DNA of 64,000 nucleotides, taken from positions 5,780,179-5,844,178 of the forward strand of contig NW_004955477.1 in assembly GCF_000276665.1 (NCBI RefSeq), given 5' to 3'. Source of the stretch: Chinchilla lanigera. Taxonomy: Eukaryota > Chordata > Mammalia > Rodentia > Chinchillidae. Below are positions 50,201 to 55,324 of the stretch, in pieces (the first letter of the stretch is position 1; every line of letters begins with the position of its first letter). Below the pieces are notes generated by a model, which worked only from the letters and a program-made list of their open reading frames with translations, had not been told where the DNA came from and did not search any database. The position numbers were made by a program, and so were the translations under genes.

Positions 50201-53200
50201 TTTGCCCCTATTTACTACCCTAGTCCTTGTGGCCAGCGAAGCCCCTGCTTATTGGGACCCTAGTTCCCAGTCTGGAATGCACCTGGGCACATTCCCAGCC
50301 CTGCAGTAGATGAACCACACAGCTTGGTTTTCACAGTAAACTGTGCAGAAGTGCCTTCGTACTTGGCCTCTGCAAATGCAGGCTATCAGTTTAGCACGTG
50401 TAGGGCATGCAAGTGCCAACAGAGGGAAGTCAGACACAGAAACAAGTGACAGCAGCAGGTTAAGAGATTTTCATTATGTCCACACGCGAGGTCCTGGAGC
50501 GCCCAAGGGCAACCATGCCTCTACAGAGGGCTCTGGAGCCCACCTCCTCTAGGCCTCTTACCTGGGCTCTCCTAAGAGCAGCTCTTCTGGGGCCTGCAGT
50601 TTCTCAAGTAAGTGATCGCCTTAAGTAGAGTTGACTCGAACCATCATTCCCGGGAGTCTAATCATCGGACTCTTCCTGGCAGTAAGTGCCTGCTGTCTTA
50701 ACAGTCCTTCAGTGCCACCATTCAACACCCATCACCCATTCCAGAGGACAGGGGCCAGGGTCACTTCCTCTCTGGACCTGACATGAGAAAGTCTGCATTT
50801 CTAACCACTTCCTAGGTGGTGCTGAGCCTGCTGGTTCCAAGACCACACTCGGACCCCCTGGTCCACACAGGGGAGAGAGGAGTACTTAAAATCTAGTAAC
50901 CAGTCCCAATCCATTTCATGAAATATCAAACCCCTGTATTGAGGGAAGTGGTTTAGAATTGCATGGTTTCTGGACCTTGCTCAGCAACTAAGCTATGTAT
51001 AAACTGTCATGAAACATCCAGTCAAACTGATTCTTTGCAATGATCCTGCTTCAATACCAACATTCAGGGGATTATTTGTCAGCTGTCTGTGGTTCTTTCC
51101 CCATCATTTTGATGATCATCACTGAGTGCTTTCTCTCCACAGTGCTGGAGCTGGGCGAACAGGTACATTCATTGCTCTCAGCAACATTTTGGAACGTGTA
51201 AAGGCTGAGGGACTTTTAGATGTATTTCAAGCTGTGAAGAGCTTACGACTTCAGAGGCCACACATGGTGCAAACCCTGGTAAGAACCTGAACTTTCAGAA
51301 GGTCTCCAGAAGGGCGAGATTGTTTAATGTTTTTGATGTTGGCTTCATTAAAGGCTCTCCAGTGTAAGGGGGAAAAGGGAGGGTACAATTCCCAAAGCAA
51401 AGAGCCACCTGCAAATTTTCGTAGTAAAGGGACAGATCCAGATCCTTCCTTAGGGCTCTGCCTCAGATCTGTCCTCTGGACAAACCTCATGAGAAAGAGC
51501 TCATTCATGACTTTGCATTGTATTTTAAAATATACTGTACTGTTATCAGGTTCAAAAGCAGCAATGAAACTTAAATGCCTTGTACTTGTCATTTTCAATT
51601 TTACACCTTTCGTTTGGTCTGCGTGCCTTGGTAGATTCTCACTTAACCTCAAGACCTTGCTACGGGGAAGTGCGGGGCATAGGAAGCCCAACTAATGTAC
51701 AATTGCCCTACACATTCTCTTTCATTACCGTGGCTGCACACTTTCTGGGTTTGGGAAGAGATTCTTCCTCATTAAATTCTGTGATAGTTTATGCTAAACC
51801 AACAAGTGCAGTTTTTGAAGGCTGTTATAACTCATCATCTCCCCGACAGCTTCCTATTGAGAACCTGCCTTCCCTTCCTATTTCGAACTCACCCTCCTTT
51901 TCCAATCCTGGCTCAAACAGCTTGCACAGAAAGGTGGGGAGCAGGGCCCTCCCACAACCCTCATCACAGCAGAGCCTAAATGCCAGAGAGAACCCCTGAG
52001 CAAGTGTGGGTCTGCCCTCCTGCTAAGTAGGGCTAGCATGGGACTCTCCACCCTGCCTGAACATGACATTCACCTGGGGAGCATGTACCTGTCTCCCGGT
52101 GCCCAAGCTTCACCCGAGACCAATTAAATGTAATCTGATCTCTGGGATTGAGACCCAGGCATCAGCATACTTACTCCTTGCTAAGTGATCCCAAAGTGAA
52201 TATAAGTTTGAGGGCAACTAGATGGGAAGGGTATTGGGTACTTGTGGCTCCCCCTCTGGAAGTCTCTCTGCCCTGCCAGCTGTGACAGTGATGGGAACCC
52301 AGGCCTCTGACAGCAATGGGAAGGAAGAGGCATCAGGGCTCCCCACTGACCTTGGAGTCCTGATCCCAGCACAGACAGTCCCTCTTAGGCTCTGAGAAGA
52401 GGCTGGAGAAGCCTAGGAAAGTCTGCTAGAAGTTATGCTCCCTCTTGATAGCAGCAGGTGCCTCAGGTGGCACGAACTGAGCGATGGTGGCAGACAACAC
52501 CACAAAGAGTGTTTAGATCAAAATATATAATAGTAGCTGGGTGCAGTGGCACAGGCCTCTAATCCTAGCACTCTGGGAGGCTGAGGTGGACAGAAAAATA
52601 AAAGAAATTAATAATAGTGTTTAAATATTGCACACAACCCCATTAGGGACTTCCACAAAAAGAAATCCAGTTTTCAGTGATGAGCCAGACTCATTTCCAT
52701 TTTTTTCTTGTTTTTAATTCTTTCCTGAGCAGCCTTTAGTCCGGGCTGGGCAGCAGTTACATATAAAAGAAAGATAAGGCCAAGGCTCAAGATCCCATTG
52801 ATCCTTGGGCTTCAGCATATCATCTTAGCTTCACAGCTAGACTCTTCAGGCTTTGTGAAATGGGATAAGCTCTTTCCCTTCCCTTTCCCTTCTCTAGGTC
52901 CTTTCTGTGGACACTGGGGCTAATGGTACTTCGCTTAGAGCACTGTGCAAAATTTCTTTTAACTTCTCCAAATCCCTGGCCCCAAGAGAGGTGCCTTGCA
53001 ACTGCAGCAGAGAGCATCTCCAAGATGGTTTTGTTGGGGCACTAACAGCTCTCATAAGTTGCCTGGTCTGGCCCGTGTATTTTTTCCAATCACCCAGTGT
53101 CCAGGTGCCCTCCTGCCTCAGTTCTGCCAACTCTGGCCTCGGGTTCTCTCTGCTCCCTCATGGAGGCTGCCTGGCTTCAGTTTGTGTTTTTCTTGCCCAA

Positions 53201-55324
53201 TGACAGCCTGCCAGGGCATTTTCTAACCTGGCTTTTCAAGTCAGCCTCTGGGCCCACATCCAGCACATAGTAAGTGCTCCAAGAAAAGTGATGAATTAGT
53301 AAACAAATGAGGGGCAAATGAGTCCTTGACTGATGACTGCTGGGTCAGGTACCTTAGAGACATCTTTTGCACTGTGTGCTCACCATAACCCTGTGTTCAC
53401 TTCTGCCCCCAAGGGCTGCTCATATCATCACCCAGGACGGTGAAGCGGGTGGCCCAAGTTGCTCAGGAATTAAAGTGTCGTGTCAGAATGAGATTAAACC
53501 CAGTCTGTCTGACTCCAGAACTGGAGAGCATATTGACTGCTCAGACCTCACATTTGGCAGGGACACTTTGGCAAAGAGTACAGGGTGTGATTATGTGATT
53601 AGGTAAAAAGATATGGTGTGTGGCTGACTTCACTCATAGACGGGTGCAGTGGCTCACAAACCAATTTCCAGTGGCTGACCTCTGAGGGAAGACCCGTTAC
53701 ATCTGAGGTAGCCTGCAGTTAGAACAGGCATTCCAAAGGCCACAAGGGTGTTTGTTCTCCCAGAGCACTGTGTGTTCATCAGAAATGTCTGTCTGTGACC
53801 TGTGGTATGGCCAGTGTCATCCCAGCGCTCTGCCAGGATACACTTCATTCCTCGCCAGCTGCCAGTAACGGGTATGCAAGACACAAGGAGGGTAGTTATC
53901 AGTTAGTCCCTGTGCTAGCTGTGTAAAAAAATCATCGCCATGAATAACCATTTCCATTTCTCTCCCAGACTGGAGTCAGCTTTGATATTTAATTTATGTA
54001 GCTTTTAAATAGAAGAAATAGGAAAAGTCAAGTCAAAAGCCACTTTGTCCAGAAAATGCTTTATGAACATCATGAAGATACTTGCCTCTTTATAGAGTTA
54101 TGAAAAATTTCTTCTGGAAATTTATTTTCCTTTTCCTTCCAAGGTCTAGTGAATAGGTGAGAATCTTATCAGGCACAAGCAAGGAACCCTACAGCCCAGT
54201 CTTAGCTCTTCATGCAATCTCAGGTCCAGATTTCCTGGTCTGACTTCTTTCTCTGAAAAACCCAGTGTCATCCTATCTTGGCCAGACTGAGGCTTGTGAG
54301 AAGGCTGAAGAGGCTGATGTTCAGTGTCTTCCAGCCCCAAGCCTTTTGACATTTGCTTGGTGTGTGGTACAAGGAAAAGTCTGAGTTCATTGCCTTAAAA
54401 GAAGAGGCAAAATGGCGGAGGACAACTCCCAGCTCTTCCGGCTTCCTGGGCCCTTCTCTCCAGTTCATATGTCCCACTGGAGTCTGCAAGTAACCAGACC
54501 TTTAGATGTAACAGGCAGCTTAGCTGCTCTCTGTGGTGACTGGAACCTCTGGGGTCCCCTTCCTGCCCATTGACTGTCTTGCTCACTTGGTTGTCCAAAG
54601 AATTGCTGTAGGCATTCAGGAAAAGTTCAGCAATTGTTATCTCCACATCCTACTTCCTTCTCACTGAGTGCCCTTTGTTAATGGGTGACACAGTGGTCAC
54701 CCATTTGCCACCAGCCTGGCTCTAGTCCTCACACAGCTGTGGGGAAGACAGAATGGGTAATGGGCACAAGTGTTATAATAACTGAATTGCCTTATACCAA
54801 AGTAAGGCAATTACTGCGAGAATTCTAGTAAAATTTATATAAAACCATCTCTCTCTTACAGAGAGAATTTAAGCTTCAAAATAATCTAGAATTTTATTTT
54901 AACATCTGTACATTGCTTTTTGTTACATTACGAACTTTATCTGACCATGTAGTTATGTGATCTTTCAGTTCAAAAATAACTTCACAGTTTAAACATGAAA
55001 ATTAAAGACTTTCTACTGAGACTAATTTGAAACAAAATATTGACATTCTTTGTAGGAAAACAGCTTTACTTGGAAATTTTCATGAATCTAAAAACTAAAT
55101 TATGTAACAGAAACTGATGTGCACAAAAACATAGGGTTTTAATAATAAGCAGAATTGCTTCTGTTTTATCTTTTAATGTTTCTTTTGATTAAGTTAATCA
55201 AATATACTTTTGGAACATCATTTTAATGTAACCTTGTCTTTCTTTCCAGGAACAGTATGAATTCTGCTACAAAGTGGTACAAGATTTTATTGATATATTT
55301 TCTGATTATGCTAATTTCAAATGA
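15908..55324 (+). CDS. PTPRE: Receptor-type tyrosine-protein phosphatase epsilon, full coding span (19 coding exons)
   Basis: PTPRE removes phosphate from phosphotyrosine on signalling proteins; known substrates or partners of the family include Src-family kinases, voltage-gated potassium channels and Grb2. The joined exons give 701 residues, against 700 in human and 699 in mouse (from memory). Layout: signal peptide about 1-19; ectodomain about 20-47 with N-glycosylation sequons at Asn23 and Asn31; membrane span about 48-70; D1 about 130-390 with KNRYPNILP at 163-171, WPD Asp304 and [10 protein letters not shown] with Cys336 and Arg342; D2 about 425-690 with WPE Glu598 and [10 protein letters not shown] with Cys631 and Arg637; C-terminal Tyr697 five residues from the end, matching the Tyr695 site of mouse. 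All 18 introns are GT-AG and in phase. PTPRA, the closest paralogue, differs in the ectodomain and in many D1/D2 residues, so PTPRE is firm. Confidence 0.98.
16662..16829 (+). mobile_element. B1-ID dimeric SINE, 3' truncated
   Basis: A complete B1 unit (GAGCTGGGTGTGGTGCACAT, AATCCCAGCACTCTGGGAGG, ACCCTGTCTCAACAC) is followed by the first part of an ID unit (GTGCTAGGCATGTGACTCAG). Confidence 0.85.
16965..17115 (+). mobile_element. L1M 3' UTR remnant
   Basis: CCCCACTGTGAATTTACTAA, GTGGGTGTATTTCATAGTAT and GCAAATTTTACCTCAGTAAA parallel the conserved 3' end of old L1M elements. Confidence 0.6.
17535..17553 (-). promoter_or_regulatory. CTCF-like motif
   Basis: GCAGCGCCCCCCAGTGGCA is the best match to the CTCF core in the window. 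Confidence 0.45.
17716..18210 (+). repeat. Old interspersed repeat, family not named
   Basis: The opening TTAGGGTTCCCCAAAGAAAA with ATATATAGAGATATA, the middle TTATGGAGGCTGGTAAGGCC, GATTGGGTGAGGCCCACCCA and the end GTGGACCCATAAAATTA match a common mammalian interspersed repeat that I recognise by layout but cannot assign with confidence. Confidence 0.55.
19330..19855 (+). mobile_element. L1M fragment
   Basis: GAGAAATGCAAATTAAAGTG, GGAGGGCGACTTGACAGTTT and GTGGAAACAGCCTAACTGTC are in the order of the 3' end of old L1 elements. No usable ORF. Confidence 0.65.
22213..22312 (+). CDS. PTPRE: PTPRE coding exon 2: transmembrane segment
   Basis: The exon encodes residues 38-70 and part of 71. The membrane span runs from about Leu48 to Phe70 and contains nine consecutive leucines (57-65) followed by AAYFFR; the following FRKQRK in exon 3 is the stop-transfer basic patch. 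The acceptor is CCTGTAG and the donor is CAG/GTAGGA. Length is 100 nt. The exon is used only by the receptor isoform; its absence from the cytoplasmic isoform removes membrane anchoring. Confidence 0.96.
22443..22477 (+). CDS. PTPRE: Alternative first coding exon of cytoplasmic PTP epsilon
   Basis: An ATG at 22,443 opens 11 codons plus two bases that splice to the G starting exon 3, giving [12 protein letters not shown] followed by FRKQRK. This matches the known 12-residue start of cyt-PTP epsilon (MSSRKNFSRLTW in mouse, from memory) with two differences. The donor is CCTG/GTGGGT. There is no need for an acceptor, because the known transcript starts at an internal promoter; the 5' UTR limit and start site cannot be seen by eye. 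The encoded protein would be 642 residues, cytosolic, with the same D1 and D2. The exon lies 130 bp after the membrane-span exon and 80 bp before exon 3. Confidence 0.9.
22558..22631 (+). CDS. PTPRE: PTPRE coding exon 3: juxtamembrane segment shared by both isoforms
   Basis: This 74-nt exon encodes [10 protein letters not shown] and a [11 protein letters not shown] stretch (residues 71-95). In the receptor form the basic run is the stop-transfer signal. In the cytoplasmic form residue 12 (Trp) is completed by its first base. The ATG at 22,604 (Met28 of the cytoplasmic form) is at the place where the known p67 form starts by internal initiation. The acceptor is CTCTAAG and the donor is CAAG/GTACAG. 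Confidence 0.96.
22632..24202 (+). other. PTPRE: PTPRE intron 3
   Basis: This 1.57-kb intron contains a 3 x 34-bp tandem repeat (22,809-22,910) and a poly-T run near 22,950. Otherwise nothing is recognised. Confidence 0.85.
22809..22910. repeat. Minisatellite, three copies of a 34-bp unit
   Basis: Three head-to-tail copies begin at 22,809, 22,843 and 22,877. Copies 2 and 3 are identical and copy 1 differs at one base (AGAG against AGCG). Each unit has TCAAAAGTTTG, a short purine core and a CTTTTTCCTCC pyrimidine tail. Near-identity points to recent expansion. It sits in the intron 178 bp after exon 3. Confidence 0.95.
24203..24339 (+). CDS. PTPRE: PTPRE coding exon 4: start of the D1 wedge region
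   Basis: The exon encodes residues 96-141 from [18 protein letters not shown] to FREEFN. This is the juxtamembrane helix-turn-helix (wedge) that leads into D1 in the PTPRA/PTPRE class. The [11 protein letters not shown] motif is typical of PTPRE and PTPRA. Length is 137 nt; the acceptor is CCCCACAG, the donor AAT/GTAAGT, and it ends in phase 0. Confidence 0.97.
26822..26948 (-). mobile_element. Young ID SINE with target-site duplication
   Basis: TTGACATCTGCTT flanks the element on both sides (26,822-26,834 and 26,936-26,948). The body is nearly identical to the copy at 12.98 kb, with poly-T, CCGGTACCGG, B box and ID head. Confidence 0.93.
26949..27060 (+). repeat. MIR-like remnant
   Basis: CTGTTTCCTCATCTATGAAG and TGGGGATACTCCTTACC resemble the MIR core (TTTCCTCATCTGTAAAATGG). 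The ID SINE next to it inserted at its edge. Confidence 0.5.
27745..28030 (-). mobile_element. Antisense L1 fragment
   Basis: AACAAGCTTTATATTTTGAG, ACATATACCCCATCTCTCCA and GATTGGTGAACTACTATTGA resemble the antisense of old L1 sequence. Diverged. Confidence 0.5.
28540..28725 (+). repeat. MIR-like remnant
   Basis: CTGACCCTGGACAGATCTGT, GGGTTTCAGACTCCTC and GCCTGGCACATTGTAAATAC follow MIR order. Confidence 0.55.
29100..29222 (+). mobile_element. MER5-like hAT remnant
   Basis: GGTGCTGATTCAGTGTTTGG, CCTGAGAATCCACATTTCTG and CCACAGAGAGCACTTTGAG resemble MER5 (hAT-Charlie) non-autonomous elements. Diverged. Confidence 0.5.
29560..29650 (+). CDS. PTPRE: PTPRE coding exon 5: KNRY region of D1
   Basis: The exon encodes [16 protein letters not shown] then [14 protein letters not shown] (residues 142-171). 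KNRYPNILP is the first conserved block of classical PTP domains and helps form the phosphotyrosine pocket. Residue 148 is Thr where human and mouse have Ile (from memory). Length is 91 nt; the acceptor follows a TTTTTTTTCC tract and the donor is CCCA/GTAAGA. Confidence 0.97.
30941..31061 (+). mobile_element. Young ID SINE
   Basis: The full body GGGGCTGGGGATTTAGCTCA to TTCCCGGTACCGGAGAAAAA is followed by a long A tail with CAAA interruptions. AAAATCAGG is present on both sides as a target-site duplication. Confidence 0.92.
31253..31337 (+). mobile_element. Older ID SINE
   Basis: GGGCTGGAGATATGAGTATT, CAGTGGTAGAACACTTTCTC and CCCTGGGTTTCTTCCCCAGT form a diverged ID element without a clear A tail. 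Confidence 0.7.
32975..33410. repeat. CA-rich degenerate tandem tract with (CA)n core
   Basis: About 430 bp built of CACACA, CACAT and ACATAC runs, with a purer (CA)n stretch at 33,361-33,403. Antisense open frames through it (Cys/Val-rich) are repeat artefacts. Confidence 0.9.
33995..34071 (+). CDS. PTPRE: PTPRE coding exon 6: phosphotyrosine loop of D1
   Basis: The exon encodes residues 172-197, from [10 protein letters not shown] to [11 protein letters not shown], the substrate-recognition block of D1. The insert GDGAS at 182-186 differs from LDGIP (human) or VDGIP (mouse), both from memory. Length is 77 nt, the same as exon 14 at the matching place in D2. The donor is GAT/GTAAGT. Confidence 0.97.
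34072..34954 (+). other. PTPRE: PTPRE intron 6
   Basis: This 0.88-kb intron contains a palindromic MITE-like element (34,333-34,528). The rest is AT-rich and unremarkable. Confidence 0.85.
34333..34528. mobile_element. Palindromic MITE-like DNA transposon remnant
   Basis: The left half (from CAGTGGTACCTCAGTT) and the reverse complement of the right half (from CAGTAACATAGAACCTTAG) align over about 80-90 bp with scattered differences. Shared blocks include GCAAACCAAGTTGGATGAGA against its ACAAACCAAAGTGGATGAGA counterpart. A near-full-length hairpin with no coding sequence is typical of non-autonomous DNA transposons. The ends begin CAGT, as in several Tc1/mariner-type families, but the flanks do not show a clean TA duplication. 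The family is not identified. Confidence 0.65.
34955..34991 (+). CDS. PTPRE: PTPRE coding exon 7 (37-nt microexon-like exon of D1)
   Basis: The exon encodes [12 protein letters not shown] and the first base of Gly210, the conserved block that precedes QGP in PTP domains. It is too short to appear as an open frame. The acceptor is TTTTTCTAG and the donor is CAAG/GTAAGC. In D2 the same stretch is fused with the next exon. Confidence 0.97.
34992..36412 (+). other. PTPRE: PTPRE intron 7
   Basis: This 1.4-kb intron contains a (CA)n microsatellite (35,155-35,208) and a smaller CA-rich patch near 36,060. No gene or recognised SINE is seen. Confidence 0.85.
35155..35208. repeat. (CA)n microsatellite
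   Basis: Nearly pure CA dinucleotides run for about 54 bp, with two early interruptions (CTCA, CGCA). The long uninterrupted part is likely to vary in length between individuals. Confidence 0.95.
36413..36510 (+). CDS. PTPRE: PTPRE coding exon 8: QGP/FWRM block of D1
   Basis: The exon encodes residues 210-242, [17 protein letters not shown] through [18 protein letters not shown] and IVMLT are hallmark PTP blocks. Ser218 and Ile223 differ from Asn and Val of human and mouse (from memory). Length is 98 nt; the acceptor is GAACAG and the donor is GAG/GTGAGT. Confidence 0.97.
36511..39075 (+). other. PTPRE: PTPRE intron 8
   Basis: This 2.6-kb intron has no young SINE. A MIR-like remnant lies at 38.85-38.95 kb. 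Nothing else is recognised. Confidence 0.85.
38845..38945 (+). repeat. MIR-like remnant
   Basis: GCAACCATTTGCTAGCTGTG and GTGGCCTCACTTTCCCTATC with TGTAAAGGAGAT follow the MIR core. Confidence 0.6.
39076..39195 (+). CDS. PTPRE: PTPRE coding exon 9: [11 protein letters not shown] block of D1
   Basis: The exon encodes residues 243-282, [16 protein letters not shown] through RKFCIQP, the beta-sheet region of D1. It is exactly 40 codons in phase 0 on both sides. The acceptor is CCATGCAG and the donor is CCT/GTAAGC. Confidence 0.97.
39196..40418 (+). other. PTPRE: PTPRE intron 9
   Basis: This 1.2-kb intron contains a short (TTA)n tract near 39,763-39,781 and a CA-rich patch at about 39,805-39,895. 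No gene is seen. Confidence 0.85.
40419..40582 (+). CDS. PTPRE: PTPRE coding exon 10: WPD loop and catalytic cysteine of D1
   Basis: The exon encodes residues 283-336, starting [26 protein letters not shown] carries the general acid Asp304. The exon ends in PIVVHC with the nucleophile Cys336; the signature Ser337 is split across the junction. The acceptor region reads GCAGCAG, a tandem AG: the first is chosen because it keeps the Gln found in human and mouse. KVRALNPS differs slightly from mouse KVKTLNPS. The donor is CAG/GTATGT. Confidence 0.97.
40583..41238 (+). other. PTPRE: PTPRE intron 10
   Basis: This 656-bp intron holds a CTCF-like motif near 41,061-41,078. No repeat is recognised. 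Confidence 0.85.
41061..41078 (-). promoter_or_regulatory. CTCF-like motif
   Basis: GCAGTACCCTCTGGTGGT fits the CTCF core; it lies in intron 10. Confidence 0.3.
41239..41374 (+). CDS. PTPRE: PTPRE coding exon 11: P-loop of D1
   Basis: The exon encodes [20 protein letters not shown] through [11 protein letters not shown] (residues 337-382). Arg342 completes the CX5R phosphate-binding loop and RNQRPQMVQ carries the Q-loop glutamine. MDMIHSEQ matches mouse rather than human (MAMMHAEQ), both from memory. Length is 136 nt, identical to exon 18 at the matching site in D2. The donor is GAT/GTGAGT. Confidence 0.97.
41375..41805 (+). other. PTPRE: PTPRE intron 11
   Basis: This 431-bp intron shows no repeat or other structure. 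Confidence 0.85.
41806..41955 (+). CDS. PTPRE: PTPRE coding exon 12: end of D1 and linker
   Basis: The exon encodes residues 383-432, [20 protein letters not shown] through GLEEEFR. It covers the last helix of D1 and the start of the D1-D2 linker. It is exactly 50 codons in phase 0. Asn421 (HFNKIG) replaces Asp of human and mouse (from memory). The acceptor is CTATAG and the donor is AGG/GTGAGT. Confidence 0.97.
41956..42450 (+). other. PTPRE: PTPRE intron 12
   Basis: About 40% of this 495-bp intron is an antisense B1-ID dimer (42,158-42,342). Confidence 0.85.
42158..42342 (-). mobile_element. B1-ID dimeric SINE
   Basis: The ID unit comes first on the + strand (TAGTACTGGAGATTGAGCCC), then a T-rich linker, then B1 (CTGGGATTATAGGTGTGCAC). 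On the minus strand it reads B1 then ID. Confidence 0.85.
42451..42544 (+). CDS. PTPRE: PTPRE coding exon 13: D1-D2 linker and start of D2
   Basis: The exon encodes residues 433-463, [20 protein letters not shown] through KARVIQIIP. The sequence is identical to human and mouse as remembered. Length is 94 nt; the acceptor is CACCTGCAG and the donor is CCTT/GTAAGG. Confidence 0.97.
42545..43739 (+). other. PTPRE: PTPRE intron 13
   Basis: This 1.2-kb intron holds an ID SINE at 43,599-43,676, ending about 63 bp before the exon 14 acceptor. Nothing else is recognised. Confidence 0.85.
43599..43676 (+). mobile_element. ID SINE
   Basis: AGGGCTGGGAGTGTAGCTCA, GGACCTGCCTAGCAAGCATG and the decayed B box. 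No A tail. It lies very close to the exon 14 acceptor. Confidence 0.8.
43740..43816 (+). CDS. PTPRE: PTPRE coding exon 14: phosphotyrosine-loop equivalent of D2
   Basis: The exon encodes residues 464-489, [16 protein letters not shown] then [10 protein letters not shown]. Length (77 nt) and phase equal those of exon 6 in D1. The acceptor is CTTTGCAG and the donor is GAC/GTACGT. Confidence 0.97.
43817..44652 (+). other. PTPRE: PTPRE intron 14
   Basis: This 836-bp intron shows no recognised repeat or gene. Confidence 0.85.
44653..44787 (+). CDS. PTPRE: PTPRE coding exon 15: QGP/FWRM block of D2
   Basis: The exon encodes residues 490-534, [20 protein letters not shown] through TEVQEREQ. It corresponds to D1 exons 7 and 8 together (37 + 98 = 135 nt), with no intron at the QG/P point. 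Cys520 (EWKCHTI) replaces Ser of human and mouse (from memory). The acceptor is TTGAAG and the donor is CAG/GTGAGT. Confidence 0.97.
45362..45473 (+). mobile_element. ID SINE with CAA-repeat tail
   Basis: GGAGCTGGAGATTTAGCTCG, GAGTTCGATTCCCGGTACTA (B box) and an A-rich tail with (CAA)n. Confidence 0.9.
45481..45712 (+). mobile_element. B1 SINE interrupted by an ID insertion
   Basis: The B1 body runs 45,481-45,595 (AGCCAGGCATGGTGGTACAT to GACCCTGTCTCAAAATA). GACCCTGTCTCAAAATA is repeated after an inserted minus-strand ID, so the ID inserted into the B1 tail and duplicated it. Confidence 0.85.
45597..45682 (-). mobile_element. ID SINE nested in B1
   Basis: A T-rich tract, GGTACTGGGAGTCAAACTCA, TTGCATTTGTGCTACTGAGC and TATATCCCTGGCCC. 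It is flanked by a 17-bp duplication of B1 tail sequence. Confidence 0.88.
45715..45798 (-). mobile_element. ID SINE
   Basis: GGTACACAGAGAATCGAACT, CACAACCTCATGCTTACCTG and CCACTGAGCTACATCCC give a reverse ID. It may be the ID half of the B1-ID region before it or a separate insertion. Confidence 0.8.
45923..46040 (-). mobile_element. ID SINE inserted into L1, 17-bp target-site duplication
   Basis: CATCACCTCAAAAAGAA occurs at 45,923-45,939 and 46,024-46,040. Between them is a reverse ID with a short T tract. Removing it restores the L1 order. Confidence 0.93.
46277..46328. mobile_element. Poly(A)-only insertion with target-site duplication
   Basis: AAGAATGTACTACTTTC (17 bp) is repeated exactly at 46,277-46,293 and 46,312-46,328, and the 18 bases between are all A. 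This is what L1-type retroposition leaves if reverse transcription stops inside the A tail. Confidence 0.85.
46693..46822 (+). mobile_element. Diverged B1 SINE
   Basis: GTCAGATGGATGCAGTGGCA, GCAATCCCAGTACCCCAAGA, CTAGCCTAGGAATTTAAG and AGACACTGTCTCAAAAGA are in B1 order. Confidence 0.75.
47676..47859 (-). mobile_element. ID SINE with extra 3' sequence (apparent transduction)
   Basis: The 17-bp duplication AAAGAATAATTTCTTTT occurs at 47,676-47,692 and 47,843-47,859. On the minus strand the insert reads ID body, A-rich (CAA)n linker, about 40 bp of non-SINE sequence, then poly(A). The extra piece lies inside the duplication, so it inserted with the ID. Confidence 0.85.
48255..48380 (+). CDS. 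PTPRE: PTPRE coding exon 16: [11 protein letters not shown] block of D2
   Basis: The exon encodes residues 535-576, [20 protein letters not shown] through DFLVTYNQ. It is 42 codons, phase 0 on both sides. TYNQ lies between human TLNQ and mouse TFKQ (from memory). The acceptor is CCCCTAAG and the donor is CAG/GTATGA. Confidence 0.97.
48381..49241 (+). other. PTPRE: PTPRE intron 16
   Basis: This 861-bp intron shows no recognised repeat. Its 3' end lacks a clear pyrimidine tract and ends in a tandem AG. Confidence 0.85.
49242..49408 (+). CDS. PTPRE: PTPRE coding exon 17: WPE loop and cysteine of D2
   Basis: The exon encodes residues 577-631, [20 protein letters not shown] then [11 protein letters not shown] through HPITVHC. 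WPE (Glu598) replaces the WPD general acid, as in known PTPRE D2, which has little activity; Cys631 is retained. The acceptor reads GCAGCAG: the second AG is chosen because human and mouse have a single Gln before Pro. Length is 167 nt, three more than exon 10. The donor is CAG/GTGAGT. Confidence 0.96.
50045..50061 (-). promoter_or_regulatory. CTCF-like motif
   Basis: TAGCACCCCCTGCTGGG fits the CTCF core; it lies in intron 17. Confidence 0.35.
50748..50862 (+). mobile_element. MER5-like hAT remnant
   Basis: GAAAGTCTGCATTTCTAACC, CTTCCTAGGTGGTGCTGAG and CTGCTGGTTCCAAGACCACA follow MER5A order. Confidence 0.65.
51143..51278 (+). CDS. PTPRE: PTPRE coding exon 18: P-loop of D2
   Basis: The exon encodes [20 protein letters not shown] through [11 protein letters not shown] (residues 632-677). 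Arg637 keeps CX5R intact. Length and phase match exon 11. The acceptor is CTCCACAG and the donor is CTG/GTAAGA. Confidence 0.97.
52040..52170 (+). mobile_element. MER5/Charlie-like remnant
   Basis: CATTCACCTGGGGAGCATGT, CACCCGAGACCAATTAAATG, TCTCTGGGATTGAGACCCAG and GCATCAGCATAC follow hAT-Charlie non-autonomous elements. Confidence 0.6.
52532..52588 (+). mobile_element. Truncated B1 SINE
   Basis: GTAGCTGGGTGCAGTGGCAC, AATCCTAGCACTCTGGGAGG, then loss of homology after GCTGAGGTGGAC. Confidence 0.8.
53255..53310 (+). repeat. L2/MIR-like end
   Basis: CCAGCACATAGTAAGTGCTC followed by an AAA-rich GATGAATTAGTAAAC tail resembles the shared L2/MIR 3' end. Confidence 0.4.
53370..53525 (+). repeat. 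MIR-like remnant
   Basis: GGTGGCCCAAGTTGCTCAGG, GAGATTAAACCCAGTCTGTC and TGACTCCAGAAC follow an old SINE/MIR-type consensus. Confidence 0.45.
55250..55324 (+). CDS. PTPRE: PTPRE coding exon 19: C-terminal end and stop
   Basis: The exon encodes residues 678-701, [20 protein letters not shown] then ANFK, and TGA at 55,322-55,324. Tyr697 corresponds to the C-terminal phosphotyrosine of known PTPRE (mouse Tyr695) that binds Grb2 and Src SH2 domains. The acceptor is TCTTTCCAG. Confidence 0.98.
   Translation, partial: EQYEFCYKVVQDFIDIFSDYANFK

Larger units (their letters stand above)
49409..51142 (+). other. PTPRE: PTPRE intron 17
   Basis: This 1.7-kb intron holds a CTCF-like motif (50,045-50,061) and a MER5-like remnant (50.75-50.86 kb). 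No SINE or gene is seen. Confidence 0.85.
51279..55249 (+). other. PTPRE: PTPRE intron 18
   Basis: This 4.0-kb intron contains a MER5/Charlie-like fragment (52.04-52.17 kb), a truncated B1 (52.53 kb), an L2/MIR-like end (53.25 kb) and a MIR-like remnant (53.37-53.53 kb). The last 500 bp are AT-rich. No gene is seen. Confidence 0.85.
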
